64,000 bases of DNA from contig CADCSX010000023.1 in NCBI GenBank assembly GCA_902805475.1, positions 1,798,001 through 1,862,000 of the forward strand, read 5' to 3'. Source of the stretch: Entonaema liquescens (taxonomy: Eukaryota > Ascomycota > Sordariomycetes > Xylariales > Xylariaceae). The position numbers and the translations under genes were made by a program. Below, one piece after another: positions 1 through 11,231 of the stretch. Each line of letters begins with the position of its first letter. Position 1 is the first letter of the stretch. The notes below the pieces were generated by a model that was not told where the DNA came from, made no database searches, and was given only the letters and a program-made list of their open reading frames with translations.

Positions 1-596
1 ACCCACAATAGTGCACCCCTGCACATCTCCAGGGCATTCTGTAAACTTGGGTTTCCTTGAGGGTCTTGCTTGACCCAACCCTGTAACTTCTCTAGGTGGT
101 CTGCTGGGTTCCCGCTCATGTCGCTTATCCTGACCGCAACGCCGTCTCGCATTCCTATAATCGCTAACTGAGAGATGGGGTTCTGTTCGAAGTACTCTCT
201 CACGAACTGGGAGGCGTAGATCATGGTAAGCTCATATCTGCTGGGTAACAAGTCTTTCTCGAGCATGGCGAAGGACATGTCTATAACTAGAACAAGGTGT
301 CGTATGATACCGCGTTGCAAGGGCGTCGTATCCTTTAGTAGTCGCGCGCGCTTCTCCGCTTCGGCACGACCTTCGATAGCTCCTGCAAGTGTACCGTCGG
401 CATCTTCGACGACTGTATCCCATGATCGTTGGATATCTTCCCAAGCGGCTTTGGCGTTCTTCCTAGCTCCTTTCTTTCCCTTGTCGGTCCGATTCCGCGA
501 TCGCGCATCGTTTTTGGTACCGGATGTTACCTGGTGATCGCCGAACTCGTCATCGGAGGCATCATCAGCCTGGTATTCGCCATCAGAGTCGGCCAT
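1..596 (-). CDS. SSL1: TFIIH core subunit Ssl1/p44, N-terminal part (partial)
   Basis: Ssl1 (human p44, GTF2H2) is a core TFIIH subunit that activates the XPD/Rad3 helicase in transcription initiation and nucleotide excision repair in the nucleus. One open frame reads from the ATG at 596-594 to the left edge, giving 198 codons without an intron. Residues 1-50 are acidic then basic and look disordered. A von Willebrand A domain starts near residue 95, with the metal-site-like strand VLVIDMSFAM (residues 102-111) followed by EKDLLPSR. Also visible are QFVREYFEQNPISQL, the GMRDG turn, SGNPADH, and NPSLQNALEMCRGAL, all near-identical to known Ssl1 proteins. The rest of the vWA domain and the C-terminal zinc-binding domains lie outside the window. 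The start is the first in-frame ATG and fits the length of family N-termini. Identification is secure. Confidence 0.95.
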   Translation of the reverse strand, partial: MADSDGEYQADDASDDEFGDHQVTSGTKNDARSRNRTDKGKKGARKNAKAAWEDIQRSWDTVVEDADGTLAGAIEGRAEAEKRARLLKDTTPLQRGIIRHLVLVIDMSFAMLEKDLLPSRYELTMIYASQFVREYFEQNPISQLAIIGMRDGVAVRISDMSGNPADHLEKLQGWVKQDPQGNPSLQNALEMCRGALLW

Positions 597-713
597 GGTC
601 TAATCGCGCTTTGAATTTGATTTCGTGCTCGTACAGGTTCAGATTTCGAGAGTATCAGTAGGAATTAAGTATAAAATGTGTATTATTCGTTGAGAAGAAT
701 GATATTTTGAATT

Positions 714-752
714 GGAAAAGAAGAGAAGAAAAGGAAGAAAGGGAAGAAGAGG
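714..752. repeat. Homopurine tract
   Basis: An uninterrupted run of about 39 A/G bases lies roughly 120 bases upstream of the SSL1 start. Such tracts can act as promoter elements in fungi, but no function can be read from the sequence. Confidence 0.7.
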
Positions 753-753
753 C

Positions 754-779
754 CTAAGCTCTAAGCTCTAAGCTCTAAG
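754..779. repeat. 7-bp tandem repeat, about 3.7 copies
   Basis: The unit CTAAGCT is repeated with exact period 7 (copies begin at 754, 761, 768 and 775). It directly follows the homopurine tract. The unit is not the fungal telomere repeat. Confidence 0.85.
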
Positions 780-1714
780 GTATGTAGACAATAAGGTATG
801 TAGGCAGATGCGCAGCTACAAGTTTCCTACAATACTTTAAAAGCATTGTTGAGGGGCGGTCTAAACGGCAGCATAACCCCGCGAATGATACCAGATTTTT
901 TGATATAGCGTTACTAAGAGAACGTATTCTGACAGACTTAGAAGATTTGGAGTGAGTGATAAATAAAGAGAAGTTATTGAGTATGGAAAGAGGTTTAAAA
1001 GGCGAGGCTGCTAATTGTCTTTGTTGAAATGCTATTGCCGAAAATATACAGCCTTGTATTTAGCTCTGCAAATCTAAGCCAATCAGAAAAGCTAAAGATA
1101 ATAAGATTCATGTCTACTTAGGTACTTTGCGTCTAGAGTACCTGATACATGTGGGGGGTATTACAGGGTATTACATGTTCATGTTCATGCTGCTTGCTTG
1201 CTAATTATGAGGTAGATAATGATACCAGTGCCAGCTCACTCACGTCATGCAACATGAAAAAAAAAGAAAAAAAAAAAGAAAAAAAAGGACACTAATACTA
1301 AACATGGCTCATCAGGCTTCGAACTATTCAACTGTACCATACGACCTCATATACATTAGTCGCACATATCCGGGGTATACTATCAACCACGCCTTCAAGC
1401 TTCTCCGCCAACTGGCGAATGGCAAATCTACCACCCTATGATGAATATCATATCCCCCTCCCTACAACCGTACTTGCGTCGCTTCGTATTGCGCATGCGC
1501 ATGCGATTGTGCTTTTTTCGGCCCACCCTTGCATAAGATAACTAGTATTTCTACGTGTATTAAATTTGAATTGGTATTTTTTGTTATAACCGTTCCCTTG
1601 AAAGCGGCATCTCTGCCGACGGGAGACAGCCAAGGAACGAAAGAAGAGAACAAGAATCGGGTATATTGGTGAACCGGAACGCCGACGCCGTAATAAAATG
1701 AGAGACAAAAAAAA

Positions 1715-2925
1715 TTAAGGGTAGCCTGTAGGCTGGCTGGCAATCGGCCAATCGTCTTCGGTAATACTCGACCAGAATACCCAGATCATCACAACCGCAA
1801 GTAAAGTGAAGAGCGTCTCAAATAACGCCCCGTCGATCTTGCCACTGGTACCGTTGCAGATGTACGGGCTGATGACGTAGTTGAAGATCTGGCCTATCGC
1901 AAACAAAAGGGCAGCACCCGTAAGGTAAAGCATGGGCCGGAGCTCACCCAAGATTCTGAGGACAAGGACAGCTTCTAAGACGTAGAAGGCCACGAGGAAA
2001 ACGAGCGGTGCAAGCTGGTATAGTACGTAAAGTGCGATATTTCGGTAATGATCATCGGCTCTGGTAATAAATTCGCTTGTCCAGTGAAATCCCGTATCGA
2101 GCGTGATATAACCGGTACCGACAAAGAGAACGGCACCAGAAAGGAGCATGAGTCCCATGGAAAGCGGGGTGCCATCATCGAGGATCTGATATCCTACAAC
2201 AGCATTAAGGAGTAGAATCCATGTTGTCGCAATAATCATTCCAATGTGAATTCCGGTGAAGGCCTAGGTAATTGAATTAGCTTCCCTGATATTGATTCCT
2301 AATGCCGTCGATAGAACGTACAATCCGTGCTGTCTCGTTAAGAGGAAACTCTCCGACTGTGAATATTTCGCATATCTCAATTATGATGAAACCGATGAGG
2401 AACAATTGCATCTCCCTGTAGCCTAGTCAGTCAAACAGCCCGTGAATGTGAAAGAACCCGACACGGACCTCCGGCCAACTGCAGCCTTCTTTCTCTCCGA
2501 ACGTAACAATAACAGTATTGACACGGCAATGGCGATACCACAAAGTAATATCGACCCTGCTCTTAATTAGCGAGAGTTCATTCATCTTGTTTCATACCAG
2601 CTAGACAAACCTAGATTTCCCAGGTAGCGATTATCGCCAGATAGAGGGATGCCTTGTAATTCGCAACCACCCCATCCGCCTCGTTGGGTATGACTCTCCG
2701 AGAGAACCTAATTCGTATATTAGCGACATCGGGTCTTTGGCGGGATATTGCATAGTCGTGTTACTAAGGCGGACGTACATTGCAGACCGGTAACGTCGAA
2801 TCGCGGCAAAACGCCTAAGTAGCATAGTAATGTTAGCGTCGTTTGTGAGAATAATGGGAATATATTGTCCCATAATGAATTGGTGGAAGACATACGTCGA
2901 AATTACCAAAGTTTGTTGACCCCAT
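1715..2925 (-). CDS. Chs7-family chitin synthase export chaperone-like protein
   Basis: This is a multi-pass ER membrane protein of the Chs7 family, whose founding member lets chitin synthase III leave the ER. Exons on the minus strand: 2925-2896, 2814-2779, 2707-2611, 2556-2469, 2415-2322, 2263-1715. They close in frame to 297 residues. The N-terminus begins MGSTNFGNFD and continues FCRDSTLPVCN, the usual Chs7 opening. Then follow CELQGIPL, a first membrane segment, RSERKKAAVGRREM, EICEIFTVGEFPL, and LLLNAVVGYQILDDGTP, with about seven hydrophobic segments in all. Family length (about 290-330) fits. The motif EICEIFTVG marks a paralogous clade rather than canonical Chs7, so the exact client is uncertain. 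Two exons are only 30 and 36 bases long. Introns have good donors (GTATGT, GTACGT) and branch sites such as GCTAAC. Confidence 0.88.
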
Positions 2926-4446
2926 TTTGCGTTGCGGCGCGAGGGAACCGCGCAAAGACCGATGGTTGAACGAGGTAGAGAGAGATAGCTCGTCAGAGTA
3001 TGGGACGCAGGATGAATAATTCTCTACTTTTTCTTAGCCTGTCGATAGAATGATATCCGAAAGTGCACAGGTCCGTGATAAGCTTAGCCGGGGCCGTATT
3101 CTGAATTGGAATGTTGTGGCAGAGATTGCTGTGGATCTTTTTTACTTGCGCCAGATAGGTGAACGCAGCCTGACTCGCGTTTGCTCTCAGACTCGGTTCA
3201 AAACCTGGGGCTGGAAAATGAGACCAAGGCTGGGTCGGCTGGGTTGGCTATGATGTAGTTCGATTATTCCCCCACAAACTCCCTTCCTCTCCAAATTATG
3301 GTACGTTGAATCTAATCGTGATGATGATTTCTCGTTTCCAAGAAAAGTGATTTGTTGTGATTTTTATGATCCTCCACGGGGAAAGGGATTAGATGGAAGA
3401 GAGAAGAAATGAAATGAGGGCGACGGCAAGTTGTGAGGTCCGGGGCCAAGTTGTTAGGGTGATTTGATCTTGCCTAGGCCAAACTTGGGGTCCCCTGGCG
3501 CCTTCTACAACGAGAAGAGAGACGAAGCTACCTTGTGTAGGTAATGGCGTAGTAGACTTGGTCAAGTAATCTACTTTAGGTATCGTAAGTGAGCAGACGA
3601 GGAAGGCAGGAATCGATTCTGGTTGGTAGAAATTGGGAACAGCGGGTCCCCTTAAATTGTTCCAAACCTATTTTGGTCTATTGTTCCTGAGAAAAGAGGC
3701 AGGAACAACGCGATTCAGCATACATTATGAGCAGGGATAAGAAAGCTGGGTTGTCTGGGTTTTGCAGGGGGGAGGCGGCCAAATTTCAATTTCACACTTC
3801 TTGCGACTAATCCGCGCCAATAATTTATCACCATTTCAATCCCATCATATTATATACCTAGGTAGGTAGGCATATATATATTTAAGGTGGGAGTACCAAG
3901 ATATCGTAAGGTTTAAGGGCTTACCTGTGCTGTGCTTAATAGTTTTGTAAGTTGGGGTGAACTCAATATAGTTTCGATAGACCGCCCTGGCGTGCCTTAC
4001 CGTAAAACGGTATACGAAAAAAATGTGTTCACCAACCGGAGGACCAGATCAGCACGATGTCTTGCATAAAAAAAAAAAGGCTGTACATCCTTCATGGAAT
4101 GGCTTAGAAAGTTAGGTGTGGGAGCTAGGCCAAGGGATCCATCAGCCTGTGAGTAATTTGGATTGGACCATCTCTTCATGCGTGATGAACTGTATTGTAG
4201 CTTCTTGCGATAAGAAGGTTTGTTGTCCGGCATTTACAGATGACAACCTTTTGTCCCGTTAGCTGTACAATACCTTGCGTCTCATTGCCACATCTTCGCT
4301 AACACGTTCTGCTGTGATTGTTGGGAATAGATTGGTAGCGTCTCTCGAAGGGGCTATTGATACTCGTCGTCTGGGTTAGCTTGAACTAGGCCCTTCGCAT
4401 ATAGGATATTGAAACTACATATGTTAACTATGTAGTAGACTTGGTT

Positions 4447-4487
4447 ATGTATGTACGGATCCGTGTAAGATCCGTTCCTACATACAT
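4447..4487. repeat. Imperfect inverted repeat (possible hairpin)
   Basis: The left arm (4447-4461) pairs with the right arm (4469-4475 plus 4479-4487). Nine plus six base pairs form around a 4-base bulge, with a 7-base loop. No coding context explains it. Confidence 0.7.
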
Positions 4488-5726
4488 AGTATGTGGTACA
4501 GGCATGACGAAAGGGCTGCTGAAGTACCTGGGTACGTCGATATGGTTGCTTAAGATACCTTAGGTGGTTTTGCGCTGTGTCCTTCCCTGGACCAATGTCA
4601 CCAACTACCCGCTGGCCCTTGGTTCTTTATGCAATCTTGGATGAATTCGCTTACGGTCCGTTTGCCAGAAATGCACATTACCTAGATGCCTTACGGGTGG
4701 ATCAAGCGCATCAACCACCACCATATCGTCAATTTAACTGGCTTGATAGTGATTCGACGGTGTCGTATCTGATGGGAGCCGCTTTGAGACATACAAAACC
4801 ATAAGAATGCATCGCACAATAAAAAAAAAAAAAAAAAAGGTGTAATCCGCCTAGTTGTAAAGCATTGCTTTGGACTGACTCTTGAGGGATTTTATAAGCC
4901 ACCTAAAGCGCCGCCACTATCATGTCTTTAAGGTCCCACAGCGTCCATACTCTACCGTTGTTCTATCGATGCAAAAGTCCAGTAATAGGTGCCGTCATGA
5001 CATTCGAGTTTCAATATCCGCGCCTCCGAGATTTTGGGGGATAATTGAGACGGCAGCGCGCGTAGTGAGATAACTCTAGCAGGGAATCGCAACGTTTCAG
5101 CCATATCTTCCCGCACTTCTCAGGCCGTCAGGTCACGGTGTAATGCATCGACGTCAGTGGCCGATAAGTGGTGGTGCTCAGCCGCTCTTAATTTGGGCTT
5201 ATGTTTGCCATCCGACCAGTCAATGCTCAAGGATATGTTTTCCCTTCCAAGTTTCCGGTTTGAGATGAGGGATGGATAACTCGGAAGTGTGCGCGTCCAA
5301 GAAAACGATGAACTATATCGGAGTTTCTAGATGCTCCGATGAAGTTGCAAATTTGCAGTGGTTAGTTATTGTAGGTAGTTTGTAGTTGATAAAACTACTT
5401 AAGCCTCGAATAACTGTAACTGTTGCTAGGGCTGAGTAGGTGTACTTACAGTAGTGTAACCCCAAAGCCATTCGCGTACTTCAGTTAACTATAGCATAGT
5501 CGGAACTTACTATAAATAATAACGTTTGCTAGAATGAGCCTTAAAGGTGGATTTTCTGATAATCATGGCCTAAGCTTAATAATAAATCAACACGTCTGTG
5601 CTACGAGATGTCGATGAGATTAAAAGTGGTGAGTCGTGATGCGAACTAGTAATAGTCCTTGAGAACTTCAACCATACCCTAGTATATATTCCCCCTTCCA
5701 CGTGCGTGCACGCGCAAGGACGCCCC

Positions 5727-5758
5727 GGGGGAGGGGGGATTGAGGGGGACCGAGGGGG
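5727..5758 (+). other. G-rich motif with G-quadruplex potential
   Basis: Four G runs of five or six bases (5727-5731, 5733-5738, 5744-5748, 5754-5758) are separated by loops of 1, 5 and 5 bases. This satisfies the usual G-quadruplex pattern on the plus strand. It lies about 1.7 kb upstream of the sugar-transporter gene. Confidence 0.8.
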
Positions 5759-7439
5759 AAACTAGATGATCAGCTGAGCGTTCTCCAGGCTCTAAAGAGC
5801 TTTACAGTAAGAGGGAACTCGTGATCAAAGCTTTCCCCGGCATCTGAGTAGCAATCTGAGACAACTGGTAGAACTGGGAAAGGGTTTATTCTGAAGAGGG
5901 ACATTATCTGGGGTGTTGCATCCTCAAGTGACATTTTGTGTCGACCGCCTGGGGAAACAGTATTTCATGCTATGATGCCATCGTGGGTCTGTTTGCATAC
6001 TGGAGCATAATTTGGAGCCGCCATACCCAGACGGCTGAATATGCAACGAGCCAACACCTGACCCGACTGGTGCTCTTTGGTCTTCTGCATCTCGTTTACT
6101 TTATTCGCTGAATTAAGGATAGAGGATTTGACATGTGTTGTAGAATATGGTATGCATCTTCCTAAAGGAGACGTGATTTGCGTAGCTTGGCTTTCGGAAT
6201 AGAAAGGTGACCCCCATCAGATCAAAGAAAGCCTGAATAAACCTAGACTTTAGTCGCATCATGTGACGACCATCTTTCTGCCTACGGAATTGAGTTGTGA
6301 ATTAGCTCGGATGAAGACGCAGCCGTTTATTTAGAGCCGCACGTGGTATTCCACCATAGGTAGCTTATCTAGATTTTATATCATCTAAAAGGTGGTATTA
6401 ATAAGTAGTTCTAGGCTTCGCGGCAACTGGAAATACGAATTGTCATGGCGTACAAAAGCACAGTTGTTTTGTGTTAACAATACGGTAGAGAGTACAAGTG
6501 GTCGAATAGGTCTTCAGCTGTTAATCAAATAAATCAAATACGGTGCAGTACAGGCCAAAGTACGGGTAGACGGCGCTTCTTGTAAGACGCTGTGGGGGTT
6601 GGTTACCCCACACCAAGCAACTGCAGCTACCCTGAAACCTCCAAGGCTACGGTCGCAGTTACCGCAAAAAAGAAAGGCTTTTGCACAGTATGTCATAAGA
6701 CGGTGTACATTTTTGTAATGGGCTAAGAATTGCCCAGGACGCCTAAGATCAGTAAGATCAGCGGGCTTGTATCCTCACTCCCTGAATAACTGAAAATAGG
6801 GGATTGCAGGTAGGATTTATCGATCTGTCCCTCTCTGACTTTTTATTTTTCTTTTTTTTTTACGAAACTTGCTTCATTCACTCACAAATTCATTCCTTTT
6901 TTTTCAATTGCTTGTCTCAATATACATTCAATCTTACCGATTTTCACATACTTAGCTTCCCCCCTCCATACTTCCTATTCGACTAAAACATTAATTTCTC
7001 GTTACGGTTTTTTATCGATATTACCTCTAAACCAAATTCCGTTGTCGGGATTCCCGTTGGTCGCAACTTGTGATTTGTACCTACAGTGCGTGGTACCTTA
7101 TTTGGGACCAAGATTTTCTCAGTGTTGCATGTGTCTTGTGCTTGTTGATCCACCTACCTGCGTTGCTGGTCGAAAACTTGTCGACGCCTTTCGTCACTCG
7201 TCAGGCCCGGATGACACTACACTGAAATCTTGGGGGGCTTGTCCTATATACTCGCTCCACCCTTTCCGCATTCCCCAAACTCTCAATTCCAATAGATAAT
7301 ATCACTACCGCAGGAGGGCGCTGCTGCTTGACAGCCCCAACAATTCCAAAATTCCTTCACCAAAATCAAATCGACTCCCTCAAACATACCTCTGAGGACT
7401 TTAACCAATAGATCCGAACACGGCGCCCAATCGACGTCA

Positions 7440-9697
7440 TTGTTGGCCGGTCACCGGGATCAGCACTCTCACGAGAGACGCTCCTCCGACTCTGTCGACT
7501 CCGACTCCTGGACTGATACCGGTGATATCGCAGAGCAGTTGGCAGATGAGGAGGATCCCTTGCGGAAGACCCTCGCCGATACCTCCGTGAACGAGGACCT
7601 ATTCTCGGGGGTCCTGAAACGCCATCCCAAGCATAAACGCGTCCAGTTTAGAAGATCCGTATCTGAACATAGCAATTATCGCCATTCCAGATCCTTTTCT
7701 ACTACTATCGATAAAGAAGCGATCGAGGTTCCCGACGTTCCTCCACGCCGCCCATCAAGAGCAGATCGTTTCTTTGCCGCCATCATGCCGGGTGCCGGGA
7801 TACACGGCCTCACGGGCAAGGCCCTCATGTTCGCATTACGCGTTCCCATGCATCCAAAGCAAGACCTGCTGACCATGTTCACAGCTATTTTACGAGTATA
7901 TTCGTCTCGTTAGGTGTTTTCCTGTTTGGATATGACCAAGGGGTTATGTCGGGTATCATCACGTAAGAGCTCATCCATAATTTTAGTTAAGCTAACCTCG
8001 CCGTCTTATCTTCTAACAACGCTACTGCAGAGGTCCGTACTTTAGGGATTACTTCAATAATCCCTCGAAAGCAGAGATAGGTACGATGGTTGCTATCCTC
8101 GAGATCGGTGCCTTAATATCGTCCTTGGTGGTGGGAAGAGTTGGTGATATCATCGGTCGACGAAGAACGATTCTGTACGGCTCCATGATATTCTTCGTTG
8201 GCGGCGCTTTACAGACTTTCGCTGCCAACATGCCCATGATGATGCTGGGCAGAATTATCGCAGGTCTGGGTGTTGGTTCATTATCGACTATTGTACCCGT
8301 TTACCAGTCCGAGATCTCTCCCCCTCACAACAGGGGTAAGCTGGCCTGCATCGAGTTTTCGGGTAACATTATCGGTTACACGACGTCAGTTTGGGTCGAC
8401 TACTTCTGCGGCTACATTCAGAGCGATATGTCATGGCGTGTTCCCCTGCTAATGCAATGCGTGATGGGAGCTCTGCTGGGCTTTGGTAGTTTGGTCATTG
8501 TGGAATCCCCAAGGTAATGCTCTACTCCCGATTGTAAACCACTTGCGCTGACAGTTGTAGATGGCTGCTAGATAATGATCACGATGAGGAAGGTATTGTG
8601 GTCATCGCAAACTTGTACGGCGGTGGTGACATCCACAATCCAAAGGCAAGAGAAGAATACCGAGAAATCAAGATGAATGTCCTGCTCCAACGCATGGAAG
8701 GCGAGAGAACTTACTCGGAGATGTTCCGACGTTACAAGACCCGGGTCTTCATCGCTATGTCTGCGCAAGCTTTGGCCCAACTCAATGGTATCAACGTCAT
8801 TTCGTACTACGCGCCATACGTTTTCGAGTCAGGTGGTTGGGTTGGTCATGATGCGGTCAAGATGACAGGTATCAATGGCATAACGTACTTCCTTTCAACA
8901 ATACCACCGTGGTATATAGTCGATAGATGGGGACGTCGAGTTATCCTCTTAACAGGCGCTGTCGCGATGGCGATATCTTTATCTCTGGTATCGTACTTTA
9001 TCTATCTAGATATCGAGGCGACGAAAACGTGGGTGGTTGTGTTTGTCATGGTCTACAACGCCGCGTTTGGCTATTCATGGGGACCTATTCCATGGCTTTA
9101 CCCGCCAGAAATCCTGCCGCTCAGCATTCGATCCAAGGGAGCAAGTTTGTCTACTGCTGCCAACTGGGCTTTCAACTGGCTGGTTGGCGAAATGACCCCC
9201 ATTCTTCAAGAGTGGATTAAGTGGCGACTGTACCTGGTGCACGCTTTCTTTTGTGTGGTCAGTTTTGTAGTGGGTAAGTATAGTTTATCGTGCTTCCTTG
9301 TTGACGACGCTAACCATAACTAGTGTATTTCATATATCCCGAGACATGCGGAGTACGATTAGAAGATATGGACTCGCTCTTTGGGGATGCTAGCACAGCA
9401 GTTGGAACCCCTGGTGTGAGGTCTGAGACCGGCTCTCTAGTCAGGGCGGGGTCGCCTGTCCCCTCTCTCGACCTTCGAGGACGGCCACTTGGCTCAGACG
9501 CTAACATCCCTCCGATGGACATTGACCCTCCCGTCATCAACATTATAGACGGAAAGCCACAGCTACGGTCTGAGAGCCAAAGTTCACGGGGGCGCGTGGG
9601 CGAGTGGCTGACTAGGATGGTTGGGCAGAACCGGGGAGGAAGCAGTAGCCCATCCGGAGGAGGCAGATACGCGCCATTAGACCAGCGAGATGACTAA
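7440..9697 (+). CDS. MFS sugar transporter, sugar porter family (start codon uncertain)
   Basis: This is a 12-helix proton-coupled or facilitative hexose transporter of the plasma membrane. Exons: 7440-7828, 7885-7962, 8031-8513, 8561-9273, 9324-9697; read from 7440 they give 678 codons. An N-terminal cytosolic tail of about 110 residues is rich in S/D/E. The porter core has LFGYDQGVMSG, GRVGDIIGRRR, VPVYQSEISPP, VESPRWLLD, QALAQLNGINVISYY, PWLYPPEILPLS and YPETCGVRLEDM. A Ser/Gly-rich C-terminal tail of about 110 residues follows. No ATG lies in frame between the upstream stop at 7329 and 7785, yet the tail from residue 4 (GHRD, HSHERRSSD) resembles related fungal transporters. Either a start exon is missed, a base is wrong near 7440, or translation starts at 7785 (563 residues). 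The intron at 7829-7884 has a weak GTTCGC donor but restores YFTSIFVSLGVF. Substrate is not inferable. Confidence 0.9.
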
Positions 9698-11231
9698 ATT
9701 CACGAGACAGCAAGTGGTTGAATTTGTGACGGGATACTACTAGACTCTGATTCATATAGACGGCGCGGTGGAAATCCTAACGGCTACGACGGCCGTATTC
9801 CAGCATTATTGTAAAGTGTTTGCATTTGGGTTATCCGGCGCATTATGCGGTGCCCCTACGACGAGTGATAAAGAACGAAGAGAAACGGAGATATGAGTTT
9901 CGTAATATATTGTGATAGGGGGATCCTTCTTTTCGTATAACCGGCTGAGCCCTGATGAACTTAGCCTCATCGGTCGGGATATGGCATCTATCAATGCTCA
10001 GGACGAAGATTATGAGCTTTAGATACTCGAGGGAGTCTGTTCAGGTTAATATTGAACGTGGTACCAACAACGAGCTATTCACAGTGACCCCCGATGAAAA
10101 CCGAATCCCAAGAGTCAAGCCTCTGCTACGTGTTTCTGCTAAGCCACGGTCTCTCCTGAACATACGGGTCAAGGTTTGGGTAATAAATAATAGTACGCAG
10201 GCGGAAAGGGTTTACAAAGTTTTCATTTAGATCATCGTACATCTTACATCTTACATATTTCCGAAGTTGGCAATTAAGCTCAATTCGATGTTACCATATA
10301 CTATATATGTATATTAGGTAGACATCATAATATCAATCACATGTTTGTCGGCTAGAAATGCAAACAGTTTTCTAGAATACTCGTGGACGTGGATGTGATC
10401 TTTAAAATTGGATAGATCGTAACATCGGGGCTAGCTAAGGGCCGACAAAGTGGGATAACTAACAGATATGTCCAGGTTTAGATAGGTAGGTATGGTATTG
10501 GGCGCATGTGGGTACAGAGGTACGTGCTACCTACAATTTCCAACAAAGTGACATTGTACGCGCGTGTCAAATAGATGAAACGTTAAGTACATACATTAAA
10601 ACATCTGCAAGCACCTTTGGGCAAGTAAGGTGTCCTTAAAAAGGCACGCAGGCAAATAGGTAGGCAGGCACGGTAGGCAAGTAAGTATAGGATGATGCTA
10701 AATAAAGCTAGCTGCACAGGGGGACCAGGGGGAAAAAGATTTTAGCGTATCCCTATCCAGGCTGTTCTTCACCTTATTAAATCGGTTCAGCTGAGGCAGG
10801 AAAAAAATATGAGTGGAAGACTGGGAAGTTCCAACTGAAGCCGGATTGCGGCTAGGGTATCCCGTATTTTTGTGTTATCACCTCTATCGTACAAGCCACG
10901 CAACATCTCCTTTCACCTTTCTCTACCTTGCTTTTCTTCGAGGATCAAGTTTCCCCCATTGTATTCTCTCTTGTGGTCAAGATTTAATTCCGTCCTTTTT
11001 TTTGTGTTGTGAGAGGGAGAATGTTCTACTTTTGTCGTCTTTGACCAAATTTAATCTGTTCTCTTCAGGACCCTCATTTTTCTTGACACTTTTATTCTTT
11101 TTTTTTTTCTCCTTCCTCCGGAAAGCCCTCTTTCACACCAAACCCCTAACACTCGTTCCACACTATCTTCTCACACCCCCATTTCCACATTTCTCTTTGG
11201 AAAAAAAAGGGTTGAGAGGTAGTCCGCTACC
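9698..11231. other. Intergenic spacer and PMT2 upstream region
   Basis: This is the 3' flank of the sugar transporter and the promoter region of PMT2. No coding signal is visible. Repeated GGTAGGCA/GGCAAGTA-type words occur around 10490-10690. From about 10900 onward the plus strand becomes pyrimidine-rich, ending in the PMT2 leader. Confidence 0.55.
11061..11208 (+). promoter_or_regulatory. Pyrimidine-rich leader/core promoter of PMT2
   Basis: A CT- and T-rich stretch, including a long T run near 11098-11110, lies directly upstream of the PMT2 ATG at 11232. CT-rich tracts near transcription starts are typical of strongly expressed fungal genes. The transcription start itself cannot be read from sequence. 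Confidence 0.35.

Larger units (their letters stand above)
597..1714. other. Intergenic spacer between SSL1 and the Chs7-like gene
   Basis: This stretch holds the upstream region of SSL1 and the downstream region of the Chs7-family gene. I see no convincing coding exon. It contains a homopurine tract (714-752), a 7-base tandem repeat (754-779) and an A-rich run interrupted by G (1256-1288). Confidence 0.6.
2926..7439. other. 4.5 kb divergent intergenic region
   Basis: This spacer separates the divergently transcribed Chs7-like and sugar-transporter genes. Short open frames occur but none shows family motifs, consistent splice structure or codon bias. It includes an imperfect inverted repeat (4447-4487), an 18-base A run (4821-4838) and a G-rich four-run motif (5727-5758). 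A pyrimidine-rich stretch near 6820-6990 may belong to the transporter promoter or leader. Confidence 0.55.

Noticed and set aside
754..779. Telomere-like repeat
   Set aside because: The reverse strand reads TTAGAGC units, not the fungal TTAGGG, and the array is short and internal.
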